This document shows positions 7,296-14,520 of a DNA stretch of 19,555 bases, one piece after another (position 1 is the first letter of the stretch; each line of letters begins with the position of its first letter). The stretch spans positions 1-19,555 of the forward strand of contig NZ_CAMLDV010000061.1 of NCBI RefSeq assembly GCF_946478835.1. The letters run 5' to 3'. The position numbers were made by a program, and so were the translations under genes. A model generated the notes under the pieces. It searched no databases. It saw nothing but the letters and a program-made list of their open reading frames with translations, and had not been told where the DNA came from. Origin of the DNA: an uncultured Bdellovibrio sp. Lineage in GTDB: Bacteria; Bdellovibrionota; Bdellovibrionia; Bdellovibrionales; Bdellovibrionaceae.

Positions 7296-8255
7296 ATGAA
7301 ATTAATGATTCGTTTACTTGGCATTTTAATTCTTTTTTCCCTGAGCGGTCCTCTGGCCGCTCAGGCTCGTGCGCCACGTTGCGAATCTGTATTCCTTCCC
7401 ACTGTTCTTGAAGTCATCCAACAACTGGATGCTAAAAACAATGACTTCATCCTTCAAGGACACTCTATTGAAGACATCGGCAAAGACTTTTCATGGTTGC
7501 GCCGACGTAAACTTCGTAAATTAATCAACGACACGGACTTACAGACTTTCGTTTCCGATAAAGCCGTTGAACGTTACGCCATTGAACTGGGCACTGTTTT
7601 ATTCGGTAAAAAAGAAACCGTCGATCGCTGGATTCGCCAAGACAAAGAAACACGCCTTGAAGACTCCACGGTGATGCTAATTAAAGAAAAACTTTTGCAA
7701 GACGGTCTTATTAGAACTTGGGGTGAAATTAATGACCCGAGGGATGCCGGTATTTTCCGTAAAAGTCTCGATAAAATTTGGACGATTCAACACAGTCGCA
7801 TTTTAGAATGGATGCGCATTCCGATGGTTTTACCTGGAGTTAAAAATCAGGAAGTGCCGCCGGATTTGATGTTCAAAATTATTCGCGACGGTTTTAAAGA
7901 GCACGCCGAAGAAGCGCGCCTTGCTTTGAAATCTCAATCTAAAATTGAAGCCTATAATACTTTTAGAAGAGTTTATGGCGCGACATTCTTAGGAATCGTT
8001 TTGGTATTTAATGCGCACACGGGGTATCACAAACTTCAGGATTATCACAAACAACAAGTCACCGAAGTCGTCACGCAACTTCAAGAAACCCGAAAAAGCG
8101 TGGAGTCTGCCATTCCAAAAATCAAACAAGAACAATTCGAAGAAGCCTATCGCGGAGCCGAAGCCGACTTCATTAAAAAATGGGGTGAACCTCCTACTGA
8201 GGCGGAAAGCCAAATCATCAAAGCCAGAATCGCTGAAGCTTTGAATATAAAATAA
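7296..8255 (+). CDS. Exported or membrane-anchored coiled-coil protein of unknown function
   Basis: This 319-residue protein is not recognised. It has an N-terminal signal peptide or anchor (MKLMIR, core 7-20, possible cleavage after AQA at 22-24). A helical, charged middle domain (about 30-220) follows, then one hydrophobic segment at about 228-242 (ATFLGIVLVFNAHTGYH), then a C-terminal charged coiled coil at about 245-319. The ATG is 3 bases after the stop of paralogue B and has no clear ribosome binding site, so translation is probably coupled. A strong terminator follows directly. The position and coupling suggest it works with the two secreted paralogues, perhaps as a membrane partner; that is inference. 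No enzymatic motif was found. Confidence 0.8.
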   Translation: MKLMIRLLGILILFSLSGPLAAQARAPRCESVFLPTVLEVIQQLDAKNNDFILQGHSIEDIGKDFSWLRRRKLRKLINDTDLQTFVSDKAVERYAIELGTVLFGKKETVDRWIRQDKETRLEDSTVMLIKEKLLQDGLIRTWGEINDPRDAGIFRKSLDKIWTIQHSRILEWMRIPMVLPGVKNQEVPPDLMFKIIRDGFKEHAEEARLALKSQSKIEAYNTFRRVYGATFLGIVLVFNAHTGYHKLQDYHKQQVTEVVTQLQETRKSVESAIPKIKQEQFEEAYRGAEADFIKKWGEPPTEAESQIIKARIAEALNIK

Positions 8256-8287
8256 AAAAGCCCCTTCGTTTTGCGAAGAGGCTTTTT
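8255..8287. terminator. Bidirectional intrinsic terminator
   Basis: AAAAAGCC and GGCTTTTT flank an inner CTTCG/CGAAG stem with a short TTTT-containing loop and small mismatches in between. The T-run follows the stem on both strands, so it can end the plus-strand operon (stop at 8253-8255) and also the minus-strand small gene. Confidence 0.9.
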
Positions 8288-8348
8288 AAGATTTTACTCA
8301 GTCCAGTCTTCGCACCACTGGTGCTCCGACATCCTCGGCATCCGCCGC

Positions 8349-8537
8349 TTAGTGAGATTCTTCAGTAGAAGAAGAGTTCTTACCGTCGATAGTGAATTTC
8401 TCTACGTTGTGAGAAAGATCTGGAAGTGATTCAAGGTGTTTTTGCAATTCTTCTTTAGACATTTCACCAACGTTGACGTTTCTTTCAGTCATACGTTTAT
8501 CGAACTTCAAATTTTTATTAGCTTGAGCCAAAGACAT
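8349..8537 (-). CDS. Small protein of unknown function (62 aa)
   Basis: This is a 62-residue, charged, soluble protein (MSLAQANKNLKFDKRMTERN...) with no signal peptide and no known motif. It has the marks of a real gene. A strong AGGGAG ribosome binding site lies about 8 bases before the ATG, a good promoter is 30-58 bases upstream, and the bidirectional terminator lies downstream. After the TAA stop the same frame continues for 16 sense codons (AADAEDVGAPVVRRLD) to a TGA at 8298-8300. That stretch also folds into short hairpins, so it may be a structured 3' end, a truncated ancestral C-terminus, or chance. Function unknown. Confidence 0.75.
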   Translation of the reverse strand: MSLAQANKNLKFDKRMTERNVNVGEMSKEELQKHLESLPDLSHNVEKFTIDGKNSSSTEESH

Positions 8538-8566
8538 TATAAACTCCCTGTTTCTATCGAGACCCT

Positions 8567-8595
8567 TTTATAGCGTAGATTGCGGGCAGAGTCCA
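8567..8595 (-). promoter_or_regulatory. Sigma70-type promoter of the small 62-aa gene
   Basis: On the minus strand, TGGACT (8595-8590, 4 of 6) and TATAAA (8572-8567, 5 of 6) are separated by exactly 17 bases. Transcription would start near 8560, giving a leader of about 23 bases that contains the AGGGAG ribosome binding site. Confidence 0.6.
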
Positions 8596-8605
8596 GCCCC
8601 CTAAA

Positions 8606-8680
8606 AGGTACCAGCTTCCCTCTGTGCTGATTTGGGAAGAGATACCTCCCCCAAATCAGCACAGAGGGAAGCTGGTACCT
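8606..8680. repeat. Perfect 31-bp inverted repeat (long hairpin after the rhomboid gene)
   Basis: Positions 8606-8636 and 8650-8680 are exact reverse complements over 31 bases with a 13-base loop (8637-8649). Each outer end carries a GGTACC site. On the minus strand the hairpin begins one base after the rhomboid stop codon and is followed by only four T residues, so it is a 3' end structure or weak terminator and far longer than a usual terminator. It could be a mobile palindromic element. No second copy is in this window. Confidence 0.9.
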
Positions 8681-8681
8681 A

Positions 8682-9428
8682 TCAATTCCAGTATTTTGGT
8701 GGTTTATCGCTCTTTTCGTTATCGACGACGAGGCGCAGGTTGCGGCCCTTGTTTTTGGACTTTTTCTTCCATTCGTTACGGTCAAACCAGCCCTTTAATT
8801 TAAGGCAGATATAGCCCGAAACGATCCCCCCAAGATGGGCCAAATAAGCAACCTCTCCCCCGCTGACACTTGAAGTCATCATGGAGGCCAATTGCACCAA
8901 ACCCATCAAAGCCACGAAATAGCGGGTCTTCATCGGGAAGAGCATAAAGAAGTAAACAATACGCTCACCAAAAAGAATCCCTTGAGCCAGCAAAAGACCG
9001 AAGATCGCGCCCGACGCCCCGATGACCGGAACAATCAAACCCGTTTGCGAACCTGTTGCTAAAGCGTAGCCCCAGACACCCAAGCAGTACAAAATTGCAG
9101 CACCAATTCCCGAAACAAAATAGTAAATGAGGAAGAATTTCGTGCCCCAACGCTGCTCAAGCTCGGCTCCAAAGAACCAAAGCATCAGCATGTTGAAAAG
9201 AATATGCGTCACCTGCAAAGAGTGCAGGAACATGTACGTGAAGAGCTGCCAAATCTGAAAATCAAAAAGAACTTTGCCCGGGTAAAGACCAAAGATCGAA
9301 GAGAAAGGAACACGTAAGAAACCTTCCATTATCACTTGGAAGATAAACCAGATTGCTACGTTGATGATGAGCAACCACTTTACTGCCGGAGTCAGCGGTG
9401 CTGTTTGAAAGGTCATGCCTCTGTTCAT
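8682..9428 (-). CDS. Rhomboid-family intramembrane serine protease
   Basis: This is a 248-residue polytopic membrane protein with about six hydrophobic helices. The rhomboid signatures are present (numbered from the ATG at 9428): H75-I-L-F-N79 in helix 2, G137-A-S139-G with catalytic Ser139, and His198 in AHLGG as the dyad base. It cleaves transmembrane substrates within the inner membrane; substrate unknown. The C-terminal tail is short, basic and cytoplasmic. I prefer the ATG at 9428 because it overlaps the HIT-gene stop as ATGA, a usual coupling signal. A TTG at 9446 would add six residues. It is the last gene of the rpsA-sppA-HIT-rhomboid series. Confidence 0.92.
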   Translation of the reverse strand: MNRGMTFQTAPLTPAVKWLLIINVAIWFIFQVIMEGFLRVPFSSIFGLYPGKVLFDFQIWQLFTYMFLHSLQVTHILFNMLMLWFFGAELEQRWGTKFFLIYYFVSGIGAAILYCLGVWGYALATGSQTGLIVPVIGASGAIFGLLLAQGILFGERIVYFFMLFPMKTRYFVALMGLVQLASMMTSSVSGGEVAYLAHLGGIVSGYICLKLKGWFDRNEWKKKSKNKGRNLRLVVDNEKSDKPPKYWN

Positions 9429-10024
9429 TTTTTTAAAATACTCCAAAGCTTCTCATAGGTCTGCTCCAGACTTTCAACCAAGACCTTGGTCTCAGCAATG
9501 AGAGGGAAGAAATTAAGGTCCCCGGCCCAACGCGGAATCAGGTGATAATGCAAGTGTTCGGGAATTCCCGCGCCTGCGACCGCTCCGTGATTCAAACCGA
9601 CATTGATTCCGCCCGGTTCATAAACTTCGTTCAAAGATTTCATCGTCAAACGGATGGTGTCTTGCAAATCGCGGAACTCTTCTTCCGAAAGTTTCAAAAG
9701 ATCTCCGCAATGACGTTGTGGCAAAACCAAAACGTGACCGCTGTTGTACGGAAATTTATTCAGCACCACCATTGAGTGCTTAGACTTATACACGCAAAGA
9801 GTTTCAAAAGAGACTTCCGCCTGCGCTGCCCGACAAAAAACACAGCCTTCAGGTTTGATCAGCTTACGCACGTACTTCATGCGATCAGGACGGAAAAGCA
9901 CGTCGCGTTCAAGAGGCCAAATGTCTTTTCCGATTTGCAGTTTTCCCGACGCAAAAGGCGCCTTTTTAGACGCCTTTCGTTTCGCAGCAGATTTTTGAGT
10001 TTTCTTTGCGACTTTTTTTGCCAT
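9425..10024 (-). CDS. HIT-family nucleotide hydrolase/transferase with Lys-rich N-terminal tail
   Basis: This 199-residue protein has the histidine triad H157-L-H-Y-H161 and the typical upstream run NKFPYNSGHVLVLPQRH (89-105). C61xxC64 together with His105 and His157 can form the structural zinc site seen in many HIT proteins. Such proteins split dinucleoside polyphosphates or nucleoside phosphoramidates. Residues 1-30 are very rich in Lys and Ala, which may bind nucleic acid. This extension is not part of the HIT fold. The start at 10024 (ATG) follows a GGGAG site and lies 8 bases after the sppA stop. An upstream TTG at 10042 would overlap sppA and is less likely. It is co-transcribed with sppA and the rhomboid gene. 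Confidence 0.9.
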   Translation of the reverse strand: MAKKVAKKTQKSAAKRKASKKAPFASGKLQIGKDIWPLERDVLFRPDRMKYVRKLIKPEGCVFCRAAQAEVSFETLCVYKSKHSMVVLNKFPYNSGHVLVLPQRHCGDLLKLSEEEFRDLQDTIRLTMKSLNEVYEPGGINVGLNHGAVAGAGIPEHLHYHLIPRWAGDLNFFPLIAETKVLVESLEQTYEKLWSILKK

Positions 10025-10032
10025 GAAACCGG

Positions 10033-11001
10033 TTACTCCCAAGTTCCTGGCAAGATCATCATGGGTTGATTCAAGAATTTGGATCTCAAAACAAACTTCA
10101 TCGCGCCTTCCATATCCGGTCCGAAAGATTTACCCTTCAGAACGTCCGCGTATTCTGCAAGGCTGTTCACGTCGTCTTCGCGATCGCTGTCGCCCAAATC
10201 AAAAATGCTCACGCGCTTTTTAGGAATTTCAAAGACGTCATAGTTATCACCCAGTTTCGCCGTTTCCGCTGCCAATTTCACAGCGTCTTCATAGAAACCT
10301 TCTTTATCGGCAAAACCCAGCTTCACCGCCGTTGCACCTGTGAAAACACGACCATCAGCATACTCAGATACCAACTCGTCTTTCAAGTTGCGCTCTTTCG
10401 CGACTGTTCCTTTGAACTGCGCATAGACCTCGTCGATCATATTTTGGAAAAGAGCTCTTTCGTCTTCGCGCATCGCTCTGTACTCAGCACCAGAATCTTT
10501 GAATTTTCCAGAAGTGATAGAGTAGCGAGAGATCTTCGCCCAATCATAAAGCTTTTCGATATTCGCAAACTCCATGATCACACCGATAGAACCCACTAGA
10601 GCGCCCGGTGCGACGACGATTTTGTCACAAGCAACCGCTGAGTAATAGGCACCACTCGCCATCACTCCCGTAGAAACACAGATCACTGGCTTTTTAAGTT
10701 CTTCACGAACACGTTTGATTTCTGTGTAAATTTCTTGAGAAGGACCGACCGCTCCGCCTGGAGAGTTGATCGTGATAAGGATCGCTTTTACCTTATCTTC
10801 GTCTTTGTATTTTTTGAGATTTTTAAGGAACTTCTTCCCGTTCAGAATCACACCGTTCATATCCAAATGAAGGATTGTGTTTTTCGCTGTGACTTTCTTT
10901 TCAGATTCACCGAAGAAATCTCCGCTCATTTTGAGCAAAGCCCCGATGCCGACAAAGACTAGAAAAATGATAACAAGTTTTTTAAAGAAACTGCCCTGCA
11001 T
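10033..11001 (-). CDS. sppA: Signal peptide peptidase SppA (peptidase S49)
   Basis: This 322-residue protein has one N-terminal transmembrane helix (about 7-24) and a single S49 domain, so it is the short SppA type that forms octamers rather than the double-length E. coli form. INSPGG is at 78-83, the catalytic Ser116 lies in VMASGAYYSA, and the general-base Lys168 is in SGKFKD. Their 52-residue spacing equals that between the known catalytic pair of Bacillus SppA. It degrades leftover signal peptides in the inner membrane. A strong AGGAG ribosome binding site sits 7 bases before the ATG, just after the rpsA terminator. No separate promoter was identified, so partial read-through from rpsA may supply expression. 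Confidence 0.95.
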   Translation of the reverse strand: MQGSFFKKLVIIFLVFVGIGALLKMSGDFFGESEKKVTAKNTILHLDMNGVILNGKKFLKNLKKYKDEDKVKAILITINSPGGAVGPSQEIYTEIKRVREELKKPVICVSTGVMASGAYYSAVACDKIVVAPGALVGSIGVIMEFANIEKLYDWAKISRYSITSGKFKDSGAEYRAMREDERALFQNMIDEVYAQFKGTVAKERNLKDELVSEYADGRVFTGATAVKLGFADKEGFYEDAVKLAAETAKLGDNYDVFEIPKKRVSIFDLGDSDREDDVNSLAEYADVLKGKSFGPDMEGAMKFVLRSKFLNQPMMILPGTWE

Positions 11002-11013
11002 ATGCGCGCTCCT

Positions 11014-11045
11014 GAAAATAAAAAAAGGGACCCTACTAGGGTCCC
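11014..11045 (-). terminator. Intrinsic terminator of rpsA
   Basis: On the minus strand GGGACCCTA and TAGGGTCCC (11045-11027) form a near-perfect palindrome. A run of seven T residues and a further T-rich tract follows, ending just before the sppA ribosome binding site. Confidence 0.9.
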
Positions 11046-11077
11046 TCTTTAAGACTTTACAGTCAACGGCACGAAGT

Positions 11078-11111
11078 CCAGTTCAGGTGCTTTGCGGCGA
11101 CCCGAACCTGG
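11078..11111 (-). other. Stem-loop in the rpsA 3' untranslated region
   Basis: On the minus strand, 11111-11100 and 11088-11078 pair over 11 bp including one G-U pair, with one bulged G and an 11-base loop. It lies between the rpsA stop and the terminator. The same stretch can also be read as an in-frame continuation of rpsA after its TAA. The structure could stabilise the mRNA or mark a small 3'-derived RNA. Confidence 0.5.
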
Positions 11112-11117
11112 CTTTAA

Positions 11118-12917
11118 TTACTGCTTACCGTCTGTCTTTACGTTCTTCAATTGATCTGCAAACAAGTCACCGAAAGTAGACTTAGAAGTTGCAGTCGCTT
11201 TTTTAACGTAATCGTCAACATCAGCTTTTGCTTCACGAAGTTTTACAAGTTTAGAAGACAAGCCGATCTTACGAGCGTCTTTGTCGATAGAGATCACTTC
11301 AGCTTTGATCGTTTGACCTGGCTTAATGAAATCTTCAACAGAGTTGATTTTCTCAGTTGTTAGCTCAGAAATATGGATCAAACCTTCGATATCAGACTCA
11401 AGCTCAACGAAAGCACCAAAATCAGCTGTTTTAGTTACTTTAACGTCGTGTTGTGTACCGATAGCGTATTTAGATTCGATGTTTGCCCAAGGATCAGATT
11501 CAAGTTGTTTGATACCCAAAGAGAATCTTTCGTTCTCGATATCAACACCTAGAACAACCGCGCGTACTTTTTGACCTTTAGTGAACATTTCACTTGGGTG
11601 ATTTACGCGTTTAGTCCAAGAGAAGTCAGAAATGTGAACTAGACCGTCAATACCTTCTTCGATGCCGATGAAGATACCGAAGTCAGTAACAGACTTCACT
11701 TCGCCTTCGATGATTGTTCCTGGAGGATAAGATTCTTTCATCTCAACCCAAGGATTTGCTTGAAGCTGTTTCATACCCAAGCTGATGCGGCGGTTTTCAG
11801 TGTCTACTTCAAGAACTACCACTTCAACTTCATCGCCTACGTTAACGATTTGAGAAGGATGTTTTACACGTTTTGTCCAAGACATTTCAGAAACGTGGAT
11901 CAAACCTTCGATACCTTCGCCAAGTTCAACGAATGCACCGTATTCAGCCAAAGATACAACTTTACCTTTAAGCTTAGTGCCTGGAGGGTAAGAAGCTTTC
12001 ACAGATTCCCAAGGATCTGCATGAAGCTGTTTCATACCCAAAGATACGCGTTCTTTTTCTTTATCATACTTAAGAACTTTAACTTGGATTTCGTCGCCAA
12101 CATTCAACATTTCTGAAGGATGTTTTACGCGGCCCCAAGACATATCTGTGATGTGCAACAATCCGTCCATGCCACCAAGATCGATGAACGCACCGTAGTC
12201 AGTGATGTTTTTAACAACACCAGTAACAACGGAACCTTCAGCCATAGTGTCAAGAGTTTGTGAACGGAGACTGTCACGTTCTTCTTCAAGAAGAGCGCGG
12301 CGAGAAAGAACGATGTTGCCACGTTTCTTATTGAACTTAATAACTTTGAATTTAAATTTCTTACCAAGGTAAACGTCCATGTTGCGAACAGGGCGTAGAT
12401 CGATTTGAGATCCAGGCAAGAATGCTTTAACGCCGATATCAACGCTCAAGCCGCCTTTAACTTTAGCAACAACAGTACCTTCGATAACTTCTTCGTTCTC
12501 AGCTGCTTTAGAGATATCAGTCCATGCACGAAGCATGTCAGCTTTGTCTTTAGAAAGAACGATCATACCGTTTTCGTTTTCGATACGGTCGATAAGAACT
12601 TCTACTTTGTCTCCAGCTTTCACTTCACGAACACCGTCAACAATACGGAATTCATTGATAGCGATCAAACCTTCAGACTTGTAGTTGATGTCTACTAGAA
12701 CATAGTCAGATTGAACTTCTACTACAGTACCAGTAACAACGTCGCCGACTTTGAAGTCTTGCTCTTTCATTGACGCTTCAAAAAGGTTTTCGAAATCACC
12801 TTTTTCAGATTTTGATGTCAATAGACCTGGATTTGCTGGAACCTTTGCGTCTTCAGCATCCAAGAAAGCTAGAACTTTCTGTTTCTCCAACTCGGCTTTG
12901 TTTAATTGTTTCGTCAT
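11118..12917 (-). CDS. rpsA: 30S ribosomal protein S1
   Basis: This 599-residue protein has six S1 (OB-fold) RNA-binding domains at about 57-124, 143-206, 228-296, 313-383, 400-470 and 486-555. Domains 3-5 carry the highly conserved YGAFIDLGGMDGLLHI-type core and the DMSW...HPSE linker. Domains 1-2 are the ribosome-binding pair, as in E. coli. S1 recruits structured or weakly initiated mRNAs to the 30S subunit. The length is slightly above the E. coli protein (557). A GGGAGG lies 15 bases before the ATG, which is far for a Shine-Dalgarno and may reflect the autoregulated, atypical initiation known for rpsA. The gene is expected to have its own promoter in the 237-bp divergent region. Confidence 0.97.
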   Translation of the reverse strand: MTKQLNKAELEKQKVLAFLDAEDAKVPANPGLLTSKSEKGDFENLFEASMKEQDFKVGDVVTGTVVEVQSDYVLVDINYKSEGLIAINEFRIVDGVREVKAGDKVEVLIDRIENENGMIVLSKDKADMLRAWTDISKAAENEEVIEGTVVAKVKGGLSVDIGVKAFLPGSQIDLRPVRNMDVYLGKKFKFKVIKFNKKRGNIVLSRRALLEEERDSLRSQTLDTMAEGSVVTGVVKNITDYGAFIDLGGMDGLLHITDMSWGRVKHPSEMLNVGDEIQVKVLKYDKEKERVSLGMKQLHADPWESVKASYPPGTKLKGKVVSLAEYGAFVELGEGIEGLIHVSEMSWTKRVKHPSQIVNVGDEVEVVVLEVDTENRRISLGMKQLQANPWVEMKESYPPGTIIEGEVKSVTDFGIFIGIEEGIDGLVHISDFSWTKRVNHPSEMFTKGQKVRAVVLGVDIENERFSLGIKQLESDPWANIESKYAIGTQHDVKVTKTADFGAFVELESDIEGLIHISELTTEKINSVEDFIKPGQTIKAEVISIDKDARKIGLSSKLVKLREAKADVDDYVKKATATSKSTFGDLFADQLKNVKTDGKQ

Positions 12918-13000
12918 ATAGTTTTTTTAAAACCTCCCACGTAGTAAGTCCTCGCTGGAACCTACCCGTTACCTTTCTTCACCTCTTTGGGCGAAACACT

Positions 13001-13030
13001 GGTTTAGCGACCTAAGGGGGCGGAAGTCAA
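13001..13030 (-). promoter_or_regulatory. Weak candidate promoter for rpsA
   Basis: On the minus strand TTGACT (13030-13025, 5 of 6) is followed after 18 bases by TAAACC (13006-13001), a poor -10. It would give a leader of about 75-80 bases. Upstream are two AAAACCTT-type direct repeats 20 bases apart. Confidence 0.3.
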
Positions 13031-13068
13031 AGGTTTTACGCGCTCCACCAAGGTTTTCGCGGTCCTGC
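13031..13068. repeat. 20-bp-spaced direct repeat upstream of rpsA
   Basis: AGGTTTTACGCGCTCC (13031-13046) and AGGTTTTCGCGGTCC (13051-13065) are related direct repeats whose AGGTTTT cores are exactly 20 bases apart. They lie immediately upstream of the candidate rpsA promoter, in the position of an activator site or upstream element. Confidence 0.4.
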
Positions 13069-13101
13069 ATTATGTACTCTTGCAGAGCGGGAATGTTGGG
13101 C

Positions 13102-13131
13102 CTGACAAGTGTCTGTCATCTCGAACATATT
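13102..13131 (+). promoter_or_regulatory. Candidate promoter for the toroid-protein gene
   Basis: CTGACA (13102-13107, 5 of 6) and CATATT (13126-13131) are separated by 18 bases, followed by a very strong AAGGAGG ribosome binding site at 13144-13150, four bases before the ATG. Confidence 0.35.
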
Positions 13132-13154
13132 TGATCTGAGCACAAGGAGGACGT

Positions 13155-14492
13155 ATGCGGGGGGCGTGGAGTTTTCTTGGGATCCTTTTCGGAGGACTGC
13201 TTTGGTTTACTCCAAAGACCGCATCAGCGCTTCCGGTTCCTCGGTACGACCGGGAAATCCGTTCGGCCCTCTCGTTTATCGAACACTATCAAGTGAGCTT
13301 GCAAGAAGGCTACGAGCCGGGACAGTGGCGAGCGCGTGTGACTTCGTATGTTCCAAGTCCCATCGGTGTTGGAAAGTTCGGCGTGCCTTTCGAAGAACCT
13401 TCCGCGTTTGTCGCCAGTTCCATTGCGAATGTTTTAGCAGAAATTTATGCGCACAATCCCCGTTACTCACAAATTCCCGTGATGCTCGAGGAAACGCAAA
13501 GAGGTCTTGAGAAATATCGCTGGGGAAATTTATTTAACTTCTATCCTCCGTACACATTTCGCGGGATGAAAGTGCGCGGACCTCGTTACATGTATCTTGC
13601 GCGCCAGTGGAAAGGTTTTGCGAATATTCCTCCTGACGCTGACACAACATCGGTCACTTACACGTTCTTGCACTACATGCAAAGTTTTCGGCGCGATCTT
13701 TCGCCGACCGAGTGGCAAAGTGTTTTACCGGAGCAAGTGATTGATGCGATTTCTACTTATCGTGATTTTGATCGAAAGCCGCATGTCTATAACGCCGCTC
13801 AAGGGCATATTCGCACCGGCGCTTTTATGACGTGGCTTTTTGATGAACACGATCCCGATATGCCACGGAATTACTTTGCAGCCCCCGACAAAGGCACGCG
13901 CATTCCGTTTAATGTGAATGACGTCGACTGCGTTGTGAACGCAAACATTCTAAGAATGCTGACTTACGCTGGAAAGACGTCAGGCCCCGGCTATCAAGCA
14001 AGCTGCGCGCACATCAATCGCGTTGTGCGCAATAAGCAGTTTTATTTTTGCGGAATGTATTATCCCAGTTTCTATGCCCTTCCCTACACGATTGCTTCAA
14101 ATGTTGAAGCCGGAACAACATGTTTAGATCCCGCACGCGAACGCACTTTGAATTTTATTATCGCCAAACAACATCGCGATGGTTCTTGGCGAAATAGTTT
14201 TTTAGCGCGTCCCGATTATGTTCAGTCCACTGTATGGGCGCTCAATGCTTTGTTGATTTTAGGAGATCCTAAGAATGAACTTCACCGCGAACGCGTACGT
14301 CGTGGTTTGGATTTTCTTTTATCTCAAGCGCAAAAGGATTCCGACGGCCGCCTTTTCTGGTCTGGACAAGTTTTTTATGCAGCGACTTTCATTGCACGCT
14401 TTCCTGTCGTGTGGCGATCTTCTGCCTACACGACAGCTCTGGCAATTAAAGCACTGCTGCTTTCGGACCGGTGGTACGCCGTACCTTTTTGA
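13155..14492 (+). CDS. Secreted alpha/alpha-toroid protein (prenyltransferase/squalene-cyclase-like repeats)
   Basis: This 445-residue exported protein has a signal peptide (MRG, core 6-18, ASA-L cleavage near 25). The C-terminal half has QW-like repeats of the terpenoid-cyclase/prenyltransferase toroid fold: KQHRDGSWRNS (338-348) with QSTVWALNALLILG, and QAQKDSDGRLFWSG (391-404) with SSAYTTALAIKALLL. The N-terminal half has repeated helical runs, a DADTT at 161-165 that resembles the class II cyclase DxDD acid motif with its last Asp replaced by Thr, and NVNDVDCVVNANIL at 253-266. A periplasmic location makes terpene cyclisation doubtful; a binding or carbohydrate/peptide-lyase-like toroid is an alternative. 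It starts a plus-strand operon with the OsmC-like gene 28 bases downstream. The ribosome binding site is near-perfect. Fold class is reasonably supported; function unknown. Confidence 0.75.
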   Translation: MRGAWSFLGILFGGLLWFTPKTASALPVPRYDREIRSALSFIEHYQVSLQEGYEPGQWRARVTSYVPSPIGVGKFGVPFEEPSAFVASSIANVLAEIYAHNPRYSQIPVMLEETQRGLEKYRWGNLFNFYPPYTFRGMKVRGPRYMYLARQWKGFANIPPDADTTSVTYTFLHYMQSFRRDLSPTEWQSVLPEQVIDAISTYRDFDRKPHVYNAAQGHIRTGAFMTWLFDEHDPDMPRNYFAAPDKGTRIPFNVNDVDCVVNANILRMLTYAGKTSGPGYQASCAHINRVVRNKQFYFCGMYYPSFYALPYTIASNVEAGTTCLDPARERTLNFIIAKQHRDGSWRNSFLARPDYVQSTVWALNALLILGDPKNELHRERVRRGLDFLLSQAQKDSDGRLFWSGQVFYAATFIARFPVVWRSSAYTTALAIKALLLSDRWYAVPF

Positions 14493-14520
14493 ATTGCACC
14501 GCACAAAGGAAAGGATTGTT

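Noticed and set aside
8537..8785. Minus-strand 82-codon frame covering the 31-bp inverted repeat
   Set aside because: It overlaps the rhomboid 3' end and the palindrome in another frame. The sequence is better explained by the inverted repeat and the small gene's promoter.
14275..14520. N-terminal extension of the OsmC-like frame
   Set aside because: The extension overlaps the toroid gene in another frame. The ATG at 14521 has a good ribosome binding site and gives the normal family length.
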